The notes beneath the pieces are model-generated. The model was not told where the DNA came from. It worked only from the letters and a program-made list of their open reading frames with translations, and did no database searches. The position numbers and the translations under genes were made by a program. Below, in pieces: positions 45,519-56,119 of a stretch of DNA of 64,000 nucleotides (the first letter of the stretch is position 1; the number at the start of each line of letters is the position of its first letter). The stretch comes from Corynebacterium curieae (GTDB taxonomy: Bacteria > Actinomycetota > Actinomycetes > Mycobacteriales > Mycobacteriaceae): positions 62,001-126,000 of the forward strand of contig NZ_JAKMUU010000002.1 of NCBI RefSeq assembly GCF_027570035.1. The letters run 5' to 3'.

Positions 45519-46097
45519 ATGAAGTCCTATTACCTGGCCGCGCTATCATGCATTACCGTTCTCATCGGCGCATGGTATGCGTGGCCTTTTCCACGTTTTG
45601 ATGTTGCCACTCTCCCAGTACGGCCCGAGGCCACCGGCTACGACCGCGAAGACTTCGGCATTTGGCAGCCCCACGGTGTCTGCACCACCCGCGAGATCAT
45701 TCTAGAAAGCCAGGCCAGCGATCCTCTCGAAAACTGCCACGCCCGCTCCGGCACTGTTTACGATCCATATAGTGGCACCACTATTCCTGCTACCTCACCT
45801 ATTGAGATCGACCACATCTTTCCCCTCTCCGCGGCCTATGACATGGGAGCTTCCGAGTGGGACCGCGAGGCTAAGGTGCGCTTTGGCAACGATCCCCTCA
45901 ATCTCGTAGCCACCAGCCGGGAGCTCAACCAAGAAAAGTCAGATTCCCTCCCTGCGGAATGGCTTCCTCCGGCCAACCGTTGCGGCTATTCGCGCCGCCT
46001 CGCCGACATCGCCCGCAAGTACTCCCTTCCCCTGCCCGCCAAGGATGTACGCGCGATGCAAAGGCAATGTCGGTTAGCCCTCCTGACTGGAAATTGA
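45519..46097 (+). CDS. Exported HNH/DUF1524-type nuclease
   Basis: A 192-residue protein with an N-terminal membrane segment (MKSYYLAALSCITVLIGAWYAWPF), so it acts outside the membrane. The nuclease core has HGVCTTREIILES, SPIEIDHIFPLSAAYDMGAS (His-Ile-Phe-Pro, the EIDH catalytic motif) and NDPLNLVATSRELNQEKSD (the NL-N part), typical of the HNH family endonucleases with DUF1524 common in actinobacteria. It could serve nutrient DNA use or competition; this is not readable. It follows putP by 37 nt. Confidence 0.85.
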   Translation: MKSYYLAALSCITVLIGAWYAWPFPRFDVATLPVRPEATGYDREDFGIWQPHGVCTTREIILESQASDPLENCHARSGTVYDPYSGTTIPATSPIEIDHIFPLSAAYDMGASEWDREAKVRFGNDPLNLVATSRELNQEKSDSLPAEWLPPANRCGYSRRLADIARKYSLPLPAKDVRAMQRQCRLALLTGN

Positions 46098-46141
46098 TTA
46101 GGGTTGACGTGGCAACTTTCCACGATTGAAGGGTTCTTTCA

Positions 46142-46585
46142 ATGACTTCTTTCCTTGTATTCCTCCACGTGGCCGCGGCCATCCTCTTGATTGGCCCGGT
46201 GTGTGTATCCACGTCCTCCTACCAGACTCAAATGGCGAAGGCAGCACAAGGTGACCAAGCAGCCCTTGGCTCCGCCCGCGTTCTGCACAACATCACCAAT
46301 ACCTACGGCTACATCTCCGCCATCGTGCCTATCCTGGGCCTCGGCGTATTCCTTTCCGATATTGACGCCTACAAGTCCGCAGTCAATTTCCACATCGCTA
46401 TCCTCGTGGCCATCATCGCGTGGTGCCTGTTGTTCTTCATTATTCTGCCGAAGCAGAAGAAGTCCCTGACGGCCCTAGAATCCAACTCCACCTTCGACTA
46501 TGCAGCTGCTAAGAAGCCGCTGTCCGCATTCGGCGGCGTGTTCAATCTGCTGTGGATTGTCTGCCTTATCCTGATGTATCTCTAA
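46142..46585 (+). CDS. Four-helix integral membrane protein (DUF2269-like)
   Basis: A 147-residue membrane protein with four helices (about residues 3-22, 52-72, 80-102, 128-147), starting MTSFLVFLHVAAAILLIGPVCVSTSSY. The HVAAAILLIGP start and overall layout resemble DUF2269-like proteins; I cannot confirm this. It lies between the HNH nuclease and a strong terminator. No functional residue stands out. Confidence 0.7.
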   Translation: MTSFLVFLHVAAAILLIGPVCVSTSSYQTQMAKAAQGDQAALGSARVLHNITNTYGYISAIVPILGLGVFLSDIDAYKSAVNFHIAILVAIIAWCLLFFIILPKQKKSLTALESNSTFDYAAAKKPLSAFGGVFNLLWIVCLILMYL

Positions 46586-46609
46586 TACGGCTTCCTTACT
46601 TACGTCGCC

Positions 46610-46649
46610 AAAAGGGGCGGCCGCCCATAGAGGTGGCCGCCCCTTTTTT
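46610..46649. terminator. Strong bidirectional terminator
   Basis: A 13-bp stem AAAAGGGGCGGCC/GGCCGCCCCTTTT (46610-46622 with 46635-46647), a 12-nt loop, and T-runs on both strands (TTTTTT plus, TTTT minus). It lies between the convergent gene ends at 46585 and 46689. Confidence 0.92.
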
Positions 46650-46688
46650 CGCTTTTCTAGGCTGAATTTTCCCAAAGTAGGAAGAACT

Positions 46689-49600
46689 CTAGGCTTCGTC
46701 TTCTCGCTTCCGGCGGACCAAGAATACACCTGCCGCAACCAACGCTAGACCTACGGCCAGCAGCCCAAGAACGTTCGCACCTGTCGAAGCCAAACCAAAG
46801 CTCTTGGATCCGGTGTCTTCAGCAGAGGACTCACCACCATCGCTATTATGCGAACCAGAACCATTACCGATCGAAGAATCTCCTCCACTTGCAGCTGGAA
46901 TTTCAGAAGTAGCAGAGCTCCCCCGCCTACTTGCTGAATTCTCGTCTCGTTGTTTGCTTGCCTTATCACCAGAATTCACGCTGCTTTCCGGTGTCGCTTC
47001 TTTTCCACTCGGCTCAGAGGTAGTGATCGTATTTCCCTGCTTATGCTCTCCATCGCCATTGCCCGGCTCGCTCGGCTCTGGGCGAGTATTAGTAGCTGAG
47101 CTAGATCCCGGCCATGGGAACGGCAGCGGGATAGGCAGCAACGGCTTGCGCGATGTCGGAGTCGTTGTCTCGGTAGTCGACTCCTCTGCCTCCGTTGGGT
47201 TATGCGGTTCACTCGGCTTTTCGACCGTCGTTACGACAATCGTAGGCTCGCCAGAGACAGTCGTAGTTACCGTAGACGTTTCCGGTTTATCCGCAGGCTT
47301 GCCCGGCTCACCCGGCTTTCCAGTCGGCTCTTCCGGCTTGCCCGACTCACCCGGCTCATTGGACTGTGATGCCGATGGTGGGAGATCAGTGGGTTCCTTC
47401 GACCCAGGGTCTCCCGGCTGCGGCGTCGCGCACCCGCAATCGTTATACGTTGCCTCTATTTTCACCGGCGTTTCAACCTTCGCGCCGTCGCTACGCTCAT
47501 AAATAAGCTCGACTGGATCGACTTCACCGGTGAATCCTGGCTTTGGTGTAAAGGTCACAATGTGGGTGTCTGGGTCCACCTTATAGACGCCTTGGCCGAC
47601 GGTTTTGGTCGTCCCTCCATCGGAGAACTTCAACGTCCCCGGCTTGATGTTTTCATCCTCAACCTTGACTGCGAAGGCCTCATCCTTTTGCGCGATCACC
47701 TTAATCTTTGAAGCCTCAACACGAACTTCTACATCCTTTACAGTCGTAGTGACTGGATCTGGAGTAGCGGTAACGGTGACAGGGTCCGGTGTCACAGTCA
47801 CCGGAGTTGGAGTTACTGTGACCGTCGCTGGTTGAGGCTCTGGGGTGACAGTCACAGTAATCGGATTTGGAGTCACTGTAACCGGCGGATGCTCAATAAT
47901 GGTGGGCTCGCCGTTTACAGTGGTTGTAACTGGATTCGGGGTCACCGTAACCGGTGGTGCAGTTACGGTAATCGGGCTCGGCTCCGCAGTAACAGTAACT
48001 ACCGTTGTCTGTGGATCCGGAGTGACCGTCACCGGATCTGCAGTCTTAGTTACGGTGACGGGATCTGGAACCTGCGTAATCGTGACTGGTTCACCCGTCT
48101 TGGTCACCGTGGTGGTTTCGACTGGACCTGGTTTTTCCGTAGTCACAGTGGACTTCTCAGTAGTAACAATTGGATCCTGCGTCCTAGTCTCAGTAACGAC
48201 CGCAGTTGTCGACCCAGTTACGGATACCTGATAGGTCGTAGTCTCCTTAGCACCAGTAGCTGTGGTTGCTTGAACAGTCACAGGGACTGCCGTGCCGCTG
48301 AAGCCGTCCTCAGGTGCAAAGGTAACTACACCAGTTTCTGAATCTATGGTGTAGGTCCCCTCGTTTGTATGCAGTATGTTGCCATTCGCGCCTTCTAGCG
48401 AGTAGGTAATAGTCCAGTCCTTGGGGAATGACGGGAACATGTCTTGGCCAGACTTAGAGTTCTGCTCGTTACCCTTTTCTCCAGTGGTAACTGAGGGAGA
48501 GGTCTTCGGGGAATTGTAATACCCAGAGATAGTGGCAGTTTCTTTCGACCGCACTCCATCTGTGTTTGCTGCAGTGTAGTCAACTGGCGTCGGGGTACCA
48601 TAGAACCCATCTACAGGAGCGAAGGTGAAATTGCCGTTGTTATCGACTTTCCACTCGCCTTGATTCGGGATAGAGACCGACTTTTTATCCTCGCCCAAAG
48701 TAGCACCATCTGGCGCAATTAACTGAACCGAAGATTTATCGATTGTCTGGGCATATCGAGGAGTTACCTGCAGCTGTTCGCCAACATTGGCTACTTTCGA
48801 GGCATCTTGCAGTGGTACTGCGACTTCATCAACAACCGCCGTATATTTGGCCTTTGGCTCACCTTGAACGTTTGTCAATCCAACCCATACTGGCTGAGCA
48901 GTACCAATAAAATTAGCGGCTGGAACAAATTCAACTCGGCCAGTTTTCGGATCGATTGTGAAGGTACCTTCACCATCGATGGTCAGCTCCGTAACCGGCT
49001 TTCCTTCTGCGTTATACAAGGTGAACTCAGCTTTATCCCACCATGTTGCCTGGGACATATTCGGGAACATTTCTGCGGCTGATAGGCCCTGGTCCTGCCG
49101 TCCCTTATCATCGGAGTGCTGTTTCACACCTTGCTTATCAGTCGTCACGGCAGAAATGGGATCTGGCGTGGGATAGAACGCAGAAATTTGGCCTGGCACT
49201 TGTGCTGGAATGCCTTGATTATTAGATGCGGTATAAGAAATTGGAGTTGGGCTGCCGACGAAAGCTCCGCCCTCGGCATCAGGCCCTTGTGGCCTGAAGG
49301 TAAAGTTGCCGTTTTGATCAACCCGCCAGGTTCCTTCGCCTGGGACCTCCAGTGTCTTCCCGTCGCTATTCGGATCGCTATCAGCGATACGAATCGTCGC
49401 CAGATCAATCGAAGGATCTTTGCTGTAATCTGGTTTAACGGTAATCGGCTGACCGATTCGCCCTGCCTTTTCATAAGCGGACGGTACCTCTACTCGGATA
49501 GGGATGACGAATGGACGGTAGACGCTCTTCATCTCGGCAGACTCGCCTTGTGCGTTCTTTAAACCAACTGTTCGGATTCCGACCTCAGGTGCATCACCGG

Positions 49601-52600
49601 TAAAGGTTTTGTCCCCCTCAAAGGTAACGGTGCCGTTAATTGGGTCAAGCGTATAAGTGCCTACGCCATCCGCGTTCAACTTATTACCTTCAACAGGATT
49701 GCCAGCTGTGTCCAACAGCTGGAATTTTACTGGACTATCAGACTGGCCATACCAATCGCTTGGAAGATCGGGAAACATCTCCGCAGTAGTCCGACCTAAA
49801 TCGTTGGCGTCCTTGTCGGTGCTATTTTGCGTACCGCCCTGTGGTCCTACTGTAGTAGCTGGTACCGTTTGCGCAGAAGGATAGGTAATCGCTACGCGAC
49901 CTTGACCATCTACAGTGGATCCGTCATTCGCCTTTGCGGTATAAGCTACCGGCAGCGGGCTGCCTACAAATCCTGGTACAGGAGTGAAGGTAAACGATCC
50001 CTTATCATCTAAGGTCCAAGTTCCCTGTCCATCAATGTCTAGCTTTTTGCCTACCGGATTTCCTTGGGAATCAACGAGAGCCACCGTCGACGGATCGATA
50101 TTACTACCCGCATAGTCCGGAGCGACGCTTTCAGGCACGCCTAACTTTGGAGCAGTCTTGGCAGCAGATGGCAATATATAGGTGTGCTTTTCTACGGTAG
50201 GTACGTAACGCGCCACCAACCTCGAATTGACCTTGCTGCCGCGTGAGGTGGTATTCGTAGCCTGAATCTCCACACCGCTTGCCTGCTTAGAAGTGGAATC
50301 TCCCAAGAACGTGGGATCGGGCTCGAATTCGACGACACCGGTAGCCGGAACAATCTTATAAGTGCCCTCTCCATCCACGGTTAAGCTGTCGACAGGAGTA
50401 TCTCCGTCGAGCAATCTGAATTGAATGGGATCCCCGAACCACGATTCTGGGAGTCCAGGGAACATCTGAGTAGGGGTCAAACCGGCATCGCCCGGGGAAT
50501 TCGTATCCGTGGAATACTGAGGTTCATTTACCCCGCCAATGGTGGTGGCGTTACGCGTAACAAGCGGATTATAAGTCACTGTCACCGTGGATGGCTCCCG
50601 TGCAGCGATCTTGTCCACGCTCAAGGCGGTGTACTTCACCGGTGTAGGATTACCCAAGAATCCTTTTTCAGGGGTGAAAGTGAATTGGCCATTGTCATCA
50701 ACGGTCCAGACACCCTGGCCCTTTACTGCCAATTCCTTGCCAACACGCTCACCCTTCGCATTGACTAGATCGACAGAAGTGGGATCAATAGCTGGCGATC
50801 CTTCTGGTTGATAGTCAGGAATGGCTTGCAAGGCCTCACCAACATTGCCGTTGTTGAAAGCCGGCTGAAGAAAGACGTTAGAAGAGGTTACGACGGGAAG
50901 GTAAGTGCCGTCTGCTCCCTGCTTCTGTCCGTTGGCAGTGGTCAGGTTTTTGATTCGAACCCCTACAGCAGGGGCCGCGCCGGTGAAAAATGCATCCGGC
51001 GTAAAGCTAACCTCGCCAGAGGAAGGATCAATCTTATAGGTCCCAACGTTTGCAACTTGCAAGGTATTGGACTCGACTACTTTACCCTCTCGGTCCACCA
51101 GTTGATATGTAAAAGAGTCATACCAATTGTCTGGGTAGCCGGGGAACATCTGCCGTGCGTTAAGGCCCAGATCACCTTCGGAGGTAGTCCTGTCCGTAGA
51201 TCTCTGCACCGTCCCCTGTGAACCATTGGTAGTTGCCGTGCGTCCATCCGGAACATCGTAGGTAACGGTCAGGGTAGCTTTCTTGTCTTCATTCTCTGCT
51301 GGAGGCCGCGCCACAATTCCAAGGGAATTCTTAGCGGTGTATTGAATCGGCGTTGGATTTCCCAAGAAACCAACATGTGGAGTAAATGTTACGGTTCCAT
51401 CGTCATTCACCCTCCACTCTCCTTCCCCCTCAACGGAAAGAGTTCGGCCCACGCTTTTCCCTTGGGCATCAATCAGGGAAAGACTCTTTACATCAATCGC
51501 TAGCTGGCCATCCGTCTGCGCAAAATTCGGCCGCAGCGTCACTGAGCGCCCGACCTGCTCGTTTATCGAGGTATCGCGTATAACCACGCTTGGTTTGGTC
51601 ACCGTGGGTGTATAGGTAGTGGTAACTTCCTTATACGATTCGTTATTGGGGTTAATCGTATGAGCCGGACGGGAGCTCCCATAAGACATGACATGCCCCG
51701 GATCCCCGTTAGTATTCGTGGTCATATTTGATACAACAACGCGGATCGGGGTGGCATTTTTCTGAGTCAACGAAGCATCGTCAAGCTCTTCTGACGAAAA
51801 GAAATCGTTATTCGGCGTGAAGGAAACCTCGCCTGAATTAGGGTCGATCTTATAAGTGCCTTCCTCAGTGGTTAGCTCATTAGTGACATCACCCAAGTAG
51901 TTTTCACTGTCGTCAGTGACATATTGATCTTCACTGATAGAGGCCTTGCCGGCAATCTGATCGCCACGGTCAATCTGGAAGGCATAGGTAGGGGTAAAGT
52001 CACCCCAATTCATGCCTTCGGTGATTCCACCAAACCCTTGCGATGCCTGTGCCTTCTGCGCGCTTCCGAGCCCGCCTGAAGAGCTGAGCATATTGGTGGG
52101 CTTGCCCGGCAAACCAGCCGTTGCATACTCAAACTTAGCTTTGGAGGGATCTCCCTTTGTAATATCTGCACCTACCTCCACTGGTAGTGGTGGAGCGTAA
52201 CCGATGTAGCCAGGCGCTGGGGACCATTTCACGGAAAATACATTGCTCTGCGCAACATAGCTCCATGTACCAAGCTCCGTAGCAATGCTGGTGGAGTTAT
52301 TAAACGGATACGGCCGATCGGTACTAGAAAAGGTATGGCGGTATTTGGTCTGGTTCGCAGATTCCCAGATGTTCAACGGAACAGGGCTGCCCCACAGATC
52401 GTAGTTTCCCGTTTTAGCAACCCCGGCAGCGTTTACTGCATCGCGGCTGAGTGAAACACTGCCAAACCGAGTACTGGGATTAGATCGGATAGTACTTGCC
52501 CATGGGACAGAGGCAGGGTTCTGATCATCGTAAACAGAGGTGGTACCAGTAATGGTCTGACTTGCTGCGAAAGCAGCGGGTAGCGGGGCTAGGGGGCTAT

Positions 52601-52706
52601 CTACAACTTGGACAGTTGTTAGTCCAACAATGGCAATGGTTGCAGCGCTTAAGGTTCGCTTAAATAGTGCGGCTTTGAAGCGCTCATGGGTCGATTGAGG
52701 GCTCAT
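46689..52706 (-). CDS. Giant CshA-type fibrillar surface protein with an LAXTG sorting signal
   Basis: A 2005-residue cell-wall protein. The signal peptide ends near residue 48 (PAAFA-A). A unique N-terminal domain (about 50-240) is followed by alternating modules. Type A has VxLVxAxGxxVGKxLxVxGxGxWxVDDxGxFTFTPxxGFxGxPTPVxYTA; type B has MFPGxPxxWx...GTYxIDPxxGxVxFxPxxxFxG. I count six B and five A up to about residue 1498. A Thr/Val/Pro-rich stalk ([10 protein letters not shown] type, about 1498-1653), one more beta module, a Pro/Ser/Glu stalk and the sorting signal LASTG (about 1972-1976), a hydrophobic helix and RRKREDEA tail follow. LAXTG is the class E sortase motif. I chose ATG at 52706 with GGAG upstream. 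Likely an adhesin fibril. Confidence 0.93.
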   Translation of the reverse strand: MSPQSTHERFKAALFKRTLSAATIAIVGLTTVQVVDSPLAPLPAAFAASQTITGTTSVYDDQNPASVPWASTIRSNPSTRFGSVSLSRDAVNAAGVAKTGNYDLWGSPVPLNIWESANQTKYRHTFSSTDRPYPFNNSTSIATELGTWSYVAQSNVFSVKWSPAPGYIGYAPPLPVEVGADITKGDPSKAKFEYATAGLPGKPTNMLSSSGGLGSAQKAQASQGFGGITEGMNWGDFTPTYAFQIDRGDQIAGKASISEDQYVTDDSENYLGDVTNELTTEEGTYKIDPNSGEVSFTPNNDFFSSEELDDASLTQKNATPIRVVVSNMTTNTNGDPGHVMSYGSSRPAHTINPNNESYKEVTTTYTPTVTKPSVVIRDTSINEQVGRSVTLRPNFAQTDGQLAIDVKSLSLIDAQGKSVGRTLSVEGEGEWRVNDDGTVTFTPHVGFLGNPTPIQYTAKNSLGIVARPPAENEDKKATLTVTYDVPDGRTATTNGSQGTVQRSTDRTTSEGDLGLNARQMFPGYPDNWYDSFTYQLVDREGKVVESNTLQVANVGTYKIDPSSGEVSFTPDAFFTGAAPAVGVRIKNLTTANGQKQGADGTYLPVVTSSNVFLQPAFNNGNVGEALQAIPDYQPEGSPAIDPTSVDLVNAKGERVGKELAVKGQGVWTVDDNGQFTFTPEKGFLGNPTPVKYTALSVDKIAAREPSTVTVTYNPLVTRNATTIGGVNEPQYSTDTNSPGDAGLTPTQMFPGLPESWFGDPIQFRLLDGDTPVDSLTVDGEGTYKIVPATGVVEFEPDPTFLGDSTSKQASGVEIQATNTTSRGSKVNSRLVARYVPTVEKHTYILPSAAKTAPKLGVPESVAPDYAGSNIDPSTVALVDSQGNPVGKKLDIDGQGTWTLDDKGSFTFTPVPGFVGSPLPVAYTAKANDGSTVDGQGRVAITYPSAQTVPATTVGPQGGTQNSTDKDANDLGRTTAEMFPDLPSDWYGQSDSPVKFQLLDTAGNPVEGNKLNADGVGTYTLDPINGTVTFEGDKTFTGDAPEVGIRTVGLKNAQGESAEMKSVYRPFVIPIRVEVPSAYEKAGRIGQPITVKPDYSKDPSIDLATIRIADSDPNSDGKTLEVPGEGTWRVDQNGNFTFRPQGPDAEGGAFVGSPTPISYTASNNQGIPAQVPGQISAFYPTPDPISAVTTDKQGVKQHSDDKGRQDQGLSAAEMFPNMSQATWWDKAEFTLYNAEGKPVTELTIDGEGTFTIDPKTGRVEFVPAANFIGTAQPVWVGLTNVQGEPKAKYTAVVDEVAVPLQDASKVANVGEQLQVTPRYAQTIDKSSVQLIAPDGATLGEDKKSVSIPNQGEWKVDNNGNFTFAPVDGFYGTPTPVDYTAANTDGVRSKETATISGYYNSPKTSPSVTTGEKGNEQNSKSGQDMFPSFPKDWTITYSLEGANGNILHTNEGTYTIDSETGVVTFAPEDGFSGTAVPVTVQATTATGAKETTTYQVSVTGSTTAVVTETRTQDPIVTTEKSTVTTEKPGPVETTTVTKTGEPVTITQVPDPVTVTKTADPVTVTPDPQTTVVTVTAEPSPITVTAPPVTVTPNPVTTTVNGEPTIIEHPPVTVTPNPITVTVTPEPQPATVTVTPTPVTVTPDPVTVTATPDPVTTTVKDVEVRVEASKIKVIAQKDEAFAVKVEDENIKPGTLKFSDGGTTKTVGQGVYKVDPDTHIVTFTPKPGFTGEVDPVELIYERSDGAKVETPVKIEATYNDCGCATPQPGDPGSKEPTDLPPSASQSNEPGESGKPEEPTGKPGEPGKPADKPETSTVTTTVSGEPTIVVTTVEKPSEPHNPTEAEESTTETTTPTSRKPLLPIPLPFPWPGSSSATNTRPEPSEPGNGDGEHKQGNTITTSEPSGKEATPESSVNSGDKASKQRDENSASRRGSSATSEIPAASGGDSSIGNGSGSHNSDGGESSAEDTGSKSFGLASTGANVLGLLAVGLALVAAGVFLVRRKREDEA

Positions 52707-52894
52707 TAGGGAACTCCAATCCTCTCGTGATATGAACCACAAATCTTATAACACTATGCCACAATTTACCCCTTTAAAATTCCTGTCAGTTTCCCCTCAC
52801 AGGTGATAAATACCCAGCGTATATCCTATAAATCGCAATGACGAGCGCTAGAATCTCTAATCGGCATAATCATATTGGCCAGAAGAAGACAAAC

Positions 52895-52922
52895 AAAAAA
52901 TGGGCCTCCGAAGAGGCCCATT
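52895..52922 (-). terminator. Terminator after the DEAD-box helicase gene
   Basis: On the minus strand AATGGGCCTC-TTCG-GAGGCCCAT forms a stem of nine or more base pairs with a stable TTCG tetraloop, followed by TTTTTTG. It starts 12 nt after the helicase stop. The rest of the gap up to 52706 (52743-52894) is AT-rich and must hold the promoter of the surface protein; no convincing -35/-10 pair was found. Confidence 0.92.
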
Positions 52923-52934
52923 GAGTCGAAAATG

Positions 52935-54800
52935 TTAATCGCGCCAGCGTCCACCGCGCTTGCGTCCGCCACCGTGGTCACGGCGTGGCGGGCGGCCAGT
53001 GTCCTTTTGAATCTTGATCAGCTGGCCGGAAATGCGGGTATCCTTGAGGCGATCCAGCACTGCCGGGTCAAGGTTCTTTGGTAGATCAACCAGAGTATGG
53101 CCTACCGCGATGGTGATGCGGCCAAAGTCCTTGGCTGACAAGCCGCCTTCATTGGCGATGGCACCCACGATGGCTCCCGGGCGCACATTTTGCCGCTTGC
53201 CGACGTCCAACCGGTACGTCTCAAAATCTCCGTCCGGTCGCTTCGGACCACGGCCCTTGCCACCGCCCTTGAAGTCGCGGTCGCGGCGGCGATCGTCGCG
53301 GCGGTCGCGATCGCGCTTCGGCTTCGGCAGGGGCTTGTCTTCCATTAGGAAGTTCTTGCCACCCTGCAGCATGACAGCGAGGGCTGCAGCGATGTCATCC
53401 ATGGCCGCGTTATTGTCCTCGGAGTACTTACGCACCAAGGTGCGGAAGAAATCCGCCTGCTTATTGTCCATGGAGTTGGTAATGGACTGCGCAAACTTTT
53501 CCTTGCGCTTTTCATTGACCTCATCGACGGACGGCAGTTCCATCTCTTCCAAGCGGGCGTTGGTCACGCGCTCGATAGAGCGCAACATGCGGCGCTCGCG
53601 CGGGGTGACAAACAAGATGGCTTCGCCGGAGCGTCCCGCGCGGCCGGTACGGCCGATGCGGTGCACGTAGGACTCGGTATCGTTCGGGATATCGAAGTTG
53701 ACCACGTGGGTGATGCGCTCAACGTCGAGGCCACGGGCGGCGACGTCGGTAGCCACGAGGATGTCTAGGCGGCCATCCTTGAGCTGATCGACGGTGCGCT
53801 CACGCTGCGCCTGTGCAATATCACCGTTGATGGCGGCGGCGCTAAAGCCACGGTCACGCAGGGTCTCGGCCACTTCTTCGGTCTCATGCTTGGTCCGGCA
53901 GAAGACGATGATGGCATCGTAATTGATGACCTCAAGGATGCGGGTGAAGGCATCCATCTTCGCGCGGTGCGGAATGAGGAGGAAGCGCTGGGTGATGTTG
54001 TCATTGGTGCGGCGCTCGGACTTCACCGTGACCTCGGCGGGGTTGTCGAGGTACTGCTTAGAAAGGCGCCGGATAGCGTTCGGCATGGTGGCCGAGAAAA
54101 GCGCCACCTGCTTGCGGTCCGGGGTGTCTTCCAAGATGCGCTCGACGTCCTCTTGGAAGCCCATGTTCAGCATCTCATCGGCCTCATCAAGGACGAGGAA
54201 TTGCAGCTGGGACAGATCCAGCGAGCCCTTCTCTAGGTGGTCGATAACGCGACCTGGGGTACCCACGATGACCTGGGCACCACGGCGCAGACCCGACAAC
54301 TGAATGCCGTAGGCTTGGCCGCCGTAAATAGGCAGGACCTCGACGCCCTTGAGGGATTCGGCGAAGGACTGGAAGGAGTCCGCTACCTGCAGGGCCAGCT
54401 CGCGGGTTGGTGCGAGCACGAGTGCCTGCGGATGGCGGGCCTTGGCGTCAATTTGCGACAGGACAGGCAGCGCAAAGGCCGCGGTCTTGCCGGTACCGGT
54501 CTGGGCGAGGCCGACTACGTCGCGGCCTTCCATCAAGATCGGGATGGTTTCTTCCTGAATGGGGGACGGCTTGGTAAAGCCTACTTTCGCAACGGCCTCC
54601 AGAATTTTCTCTGGCAGGCCAAGATGCGCGAACCCCTGGGAGTTGTCGTTGGCCGAGTCTTGGGACTCAGCGCCGGTGTCCTCAGAAGTATTCGCAGCCC
54701 TGGTGTCCTTGGTGACACCTTGCGAGTTGTCCTGAGATTCCGACTTATTAAAATCTTCCGGCTCGTTGACGCCGCCGGTGGCGTTATCGGTAATGCTCAT
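52935..54800 (-). CDS. deaD: DEAD-box RNA helicase (DeaD/CsdA type)
   Basis: A 621-residue RNA helicase. An acidic Ser/Asn-rich N-terminal tail precedes the Q motif (FAHLGLPEKILEAVAKVGFTKPSPIQEETIP), motif I AQTGTGKTAAF, motif II VLDEADEMLNMGF, motif III SAT, motif V DVAARGLDVERITHVVNFD and motif VI HRIGRTGRAGRSG. The C-terminus has a DbpA-like RNA-binding domain (GKRQNVRPGAIVGAIANEGGLSAKDFGRITIAVGHTLVDLP) and a basic Arg/Gly tail. Such proteins help ribosome assembly and mRNA decay in the cold. ATG at 54800 is preceded by GGTGAAG. Confidence 0.94.
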   Translation of the reverse strand: MSITDNATGGVNEPEDFNKSESQDNSQGVTKDTRAANTSEDTGAESQDSANDNSQGFAHLGLPEKILEAVAKVGFTKPSPIQEETIPILMEGRDVVGLAQTGTGKTAAFALPVLSQIDAKARHPQALVLAPTRELALQVADSFQSFAESLKGVEVLPIYGGQAYGIQLSGLRRGAQVIVGTPGRVIDHLEKGSLDLSQLQFLVLDEADEMLNMGFQEDVERILEDTPDRKQVALFSATMPNAIRRLSKQYLDNPAEVTVKSERRTNDNITQRFLLIPHRAKMDAFTRILEVINYDAIIVFCRTKHETEEVAETLRDRGFSAAAINGDIAQAQRERTVDQLKDGRLDILVATDVAARGLDVERITHVVNFDIPNDTESYVHRIGRTGRAGRSGEAILFVTPRERRMLRSIERVTNARLEEMELPSVDEVNEKRKEKFAQSITNSMDNKQADFFRTLVRKYSEDNNAAMDDIAAALAVMLQGGKNFLMEDKPLPKPKRDRDRRDDRRRDRDFKGGGKGRGPKRPDGDFETYRLDVGKRQNVRPGAIVGAIANEGGLSAKDFGRITIAVGHTLVDLPKNLDPAVLDRLKDTRISGQLIKIQKDTGRPPRRDHGGGRKRGGRWRD

Positions 54801-54901
54801 TGCTTCACCAACCCTACGCGATTGCAGCCCCAAACTCCATTGCGCAGCTCCACGGCATACTTGGCCAAGGCTTCCTGCAATGTTCGATGTAGTTCGAGAA
54901 C

Positions 54902-54936
54902 AAAAAGGCCGCCCGCTATTTCAAATAGCGGCGGCC
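54902..54936 (-). terminator. Terminator after hutI
   Basis: On the minus strand GGCCGCC-GCTATTT/AAATAGC-GGGCGGCC gives a stem of about fourteen base pairs with one bulge and a very short loop, followed by TTTTTG. It lies just after the hutI stop and ends the hutU-hutI unit. Confidence 0.9.
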
Positions 54937-54949
54937 ATTCGGAGGAGCG

Positions 54950-56119
54950 CTAGGCTCCCGCGACGAAGGTGCGGTAGCTCAGCGGCATACCTGGACGGTA
55001 GGCCAAGTGCACGGCGCTGGGGGCGTCGAGCACGTGCAAATCAGCGGCGGCACCCTCCACAATGGTGCCCTTGGCGGGGCGGCCCTGTGGATCGAGGCCA
55101 TTGCCAACATTGTGGCGGCGCAGGGCGGTCGCACCGCCGGTGGTGGCGGCGTGGATAGCCTCGTCGACGGAGAGGTGCTGCTGCAGGACCGCGGTGGTCA
55201 CGCAGTAGTTCATCGAGGAGGTATAGGACGTGCCGGGGTTGAGGTTGGAGGCGATAGCGAGGGTGGCGCCGGCGTCGAGAAGCTTGCGGCCTGGGGCGAG
55301 CGGCTCGCGGGTGGATAGGTCGCAGGCTGGCAGCATGGTGGCCACGGTATCGGAATTGGCCAGCAGCTCCACGTCCTCGTCGCTCAAGTGATTGACGTGG
55401 TCTACTGAAGCCGCGCCCAATTCGACGGCGAGGGAAACACCCGGACCCTCTCCCAACTGGTTGCCGTGCACGCGCAGGCCGAGGCCCAACTTTTTACCGG
55501 CTTCCAGCACACGGCGGGATTGCTCCTCGTTGAACGCGCCGCGCTCACAGAAGACGTCAATCCACTGCACGTAGGGAGCAACGCCCTCGAGCATGGGGCC
55601 AACGACCTCATCGAGGTACTCCTCCGCGTCTGCTCCCGGTGGAACCAGGTGCGCGCCCAAGAAGGTCACGTCATCGACGTGGCGGGAGGCAACCTTGGCG
55701 GCCTCCACCTCGGACTCGGTATTAAGGCCGTAGCCCGTCTTGGTCTCGAAGGTGGTGGTGCCTCCGCGGCGGCCGGCGGCCACACGGTCCGCTACCAGCT
55801 TATCCAAGCGGTCAGTGCCGGCCTGGCGGGTTGCGTCCATGGTCACGGCGATGCCGCCTGCCTCATAGGAACCGCCGGAGATACGGGCCTCGAATTCGGC
55901 GGAGCGATCACCGTCAAAGACCATGTGCGTATGTGAATCTACCCAGCCGGGCAGGACGGCGCGGCCACCCAAGTCGACCTTCTCATCGGCGGCCGGAGCA
56001 TCGGAGGCTGGGCCGATCCAGGAGATGGTGCCGGATTCGGCGATAATGGCGGCGTCGCTAAGCGTGCCGCGCTCGCTGACCGTACGGAGTTCTGAAATGC
56101 CGGTAAAAAGTGTGCTCAT
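54950..56119 (-). CDS. hutI: Imidazolonepropionase
   Basis: A 389-residue amidohydrolase, third step of histidine breakdown (4-imidazolone-5-propanoate to N-formimino-glutamate). Metal and substrate motifs are LPGWVDSHTHMVFDGDRSAEF (about residues 56-76), TTFETKTGYGLNTESE, FLGAHLVPP, LRVHGNQLGEGPG and DHVNHLSDED, then ASNLNPGTSYTSSM. The ATG follows the hutU stop directly, so hutU-hutI are coupled. Confidence 0.96.
   Translation of the reverse strand: MSTLFTGISELRTVSERGTLSDAAIIAESGTISWIGPASDAPAADEKVDLGGRAVLPGWVDSHTHMVFDGDRSAEFEARISGGSYEAGGIAVTMDATRQAGTDRLDKLVADRVAAGRRGGTTTFETKTGYGLNTESEVEAAKVASRHVDDVTFLGAHLVPPGADAEEYLDEVVGPMLEGVAPYVQWIDVFCERGAFNEEQSRRVLEAGKKLGLGLRVHGNQLGEGPGVSLAVELGAASVDHVNHLSDEDVELLANSDTVATMLPACDLSTREPLAPGRKLLDAGATLAIASNLNPGTSYTSSMNYCVTTAVLQQHLSVDEAIHAATTGGATALRRHNVGNGLDPQGRPAKGTIVEGAAADLHVLDAPSAVHLAYRPGMPLSYRTFVAGA

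Noticed and set aside
47750-48210. CRISPR-like repetition
   Set aside because: The repeats are short, in frame and code for the Thr/Val/Pro stalk of the surface protein; there are no spacers.
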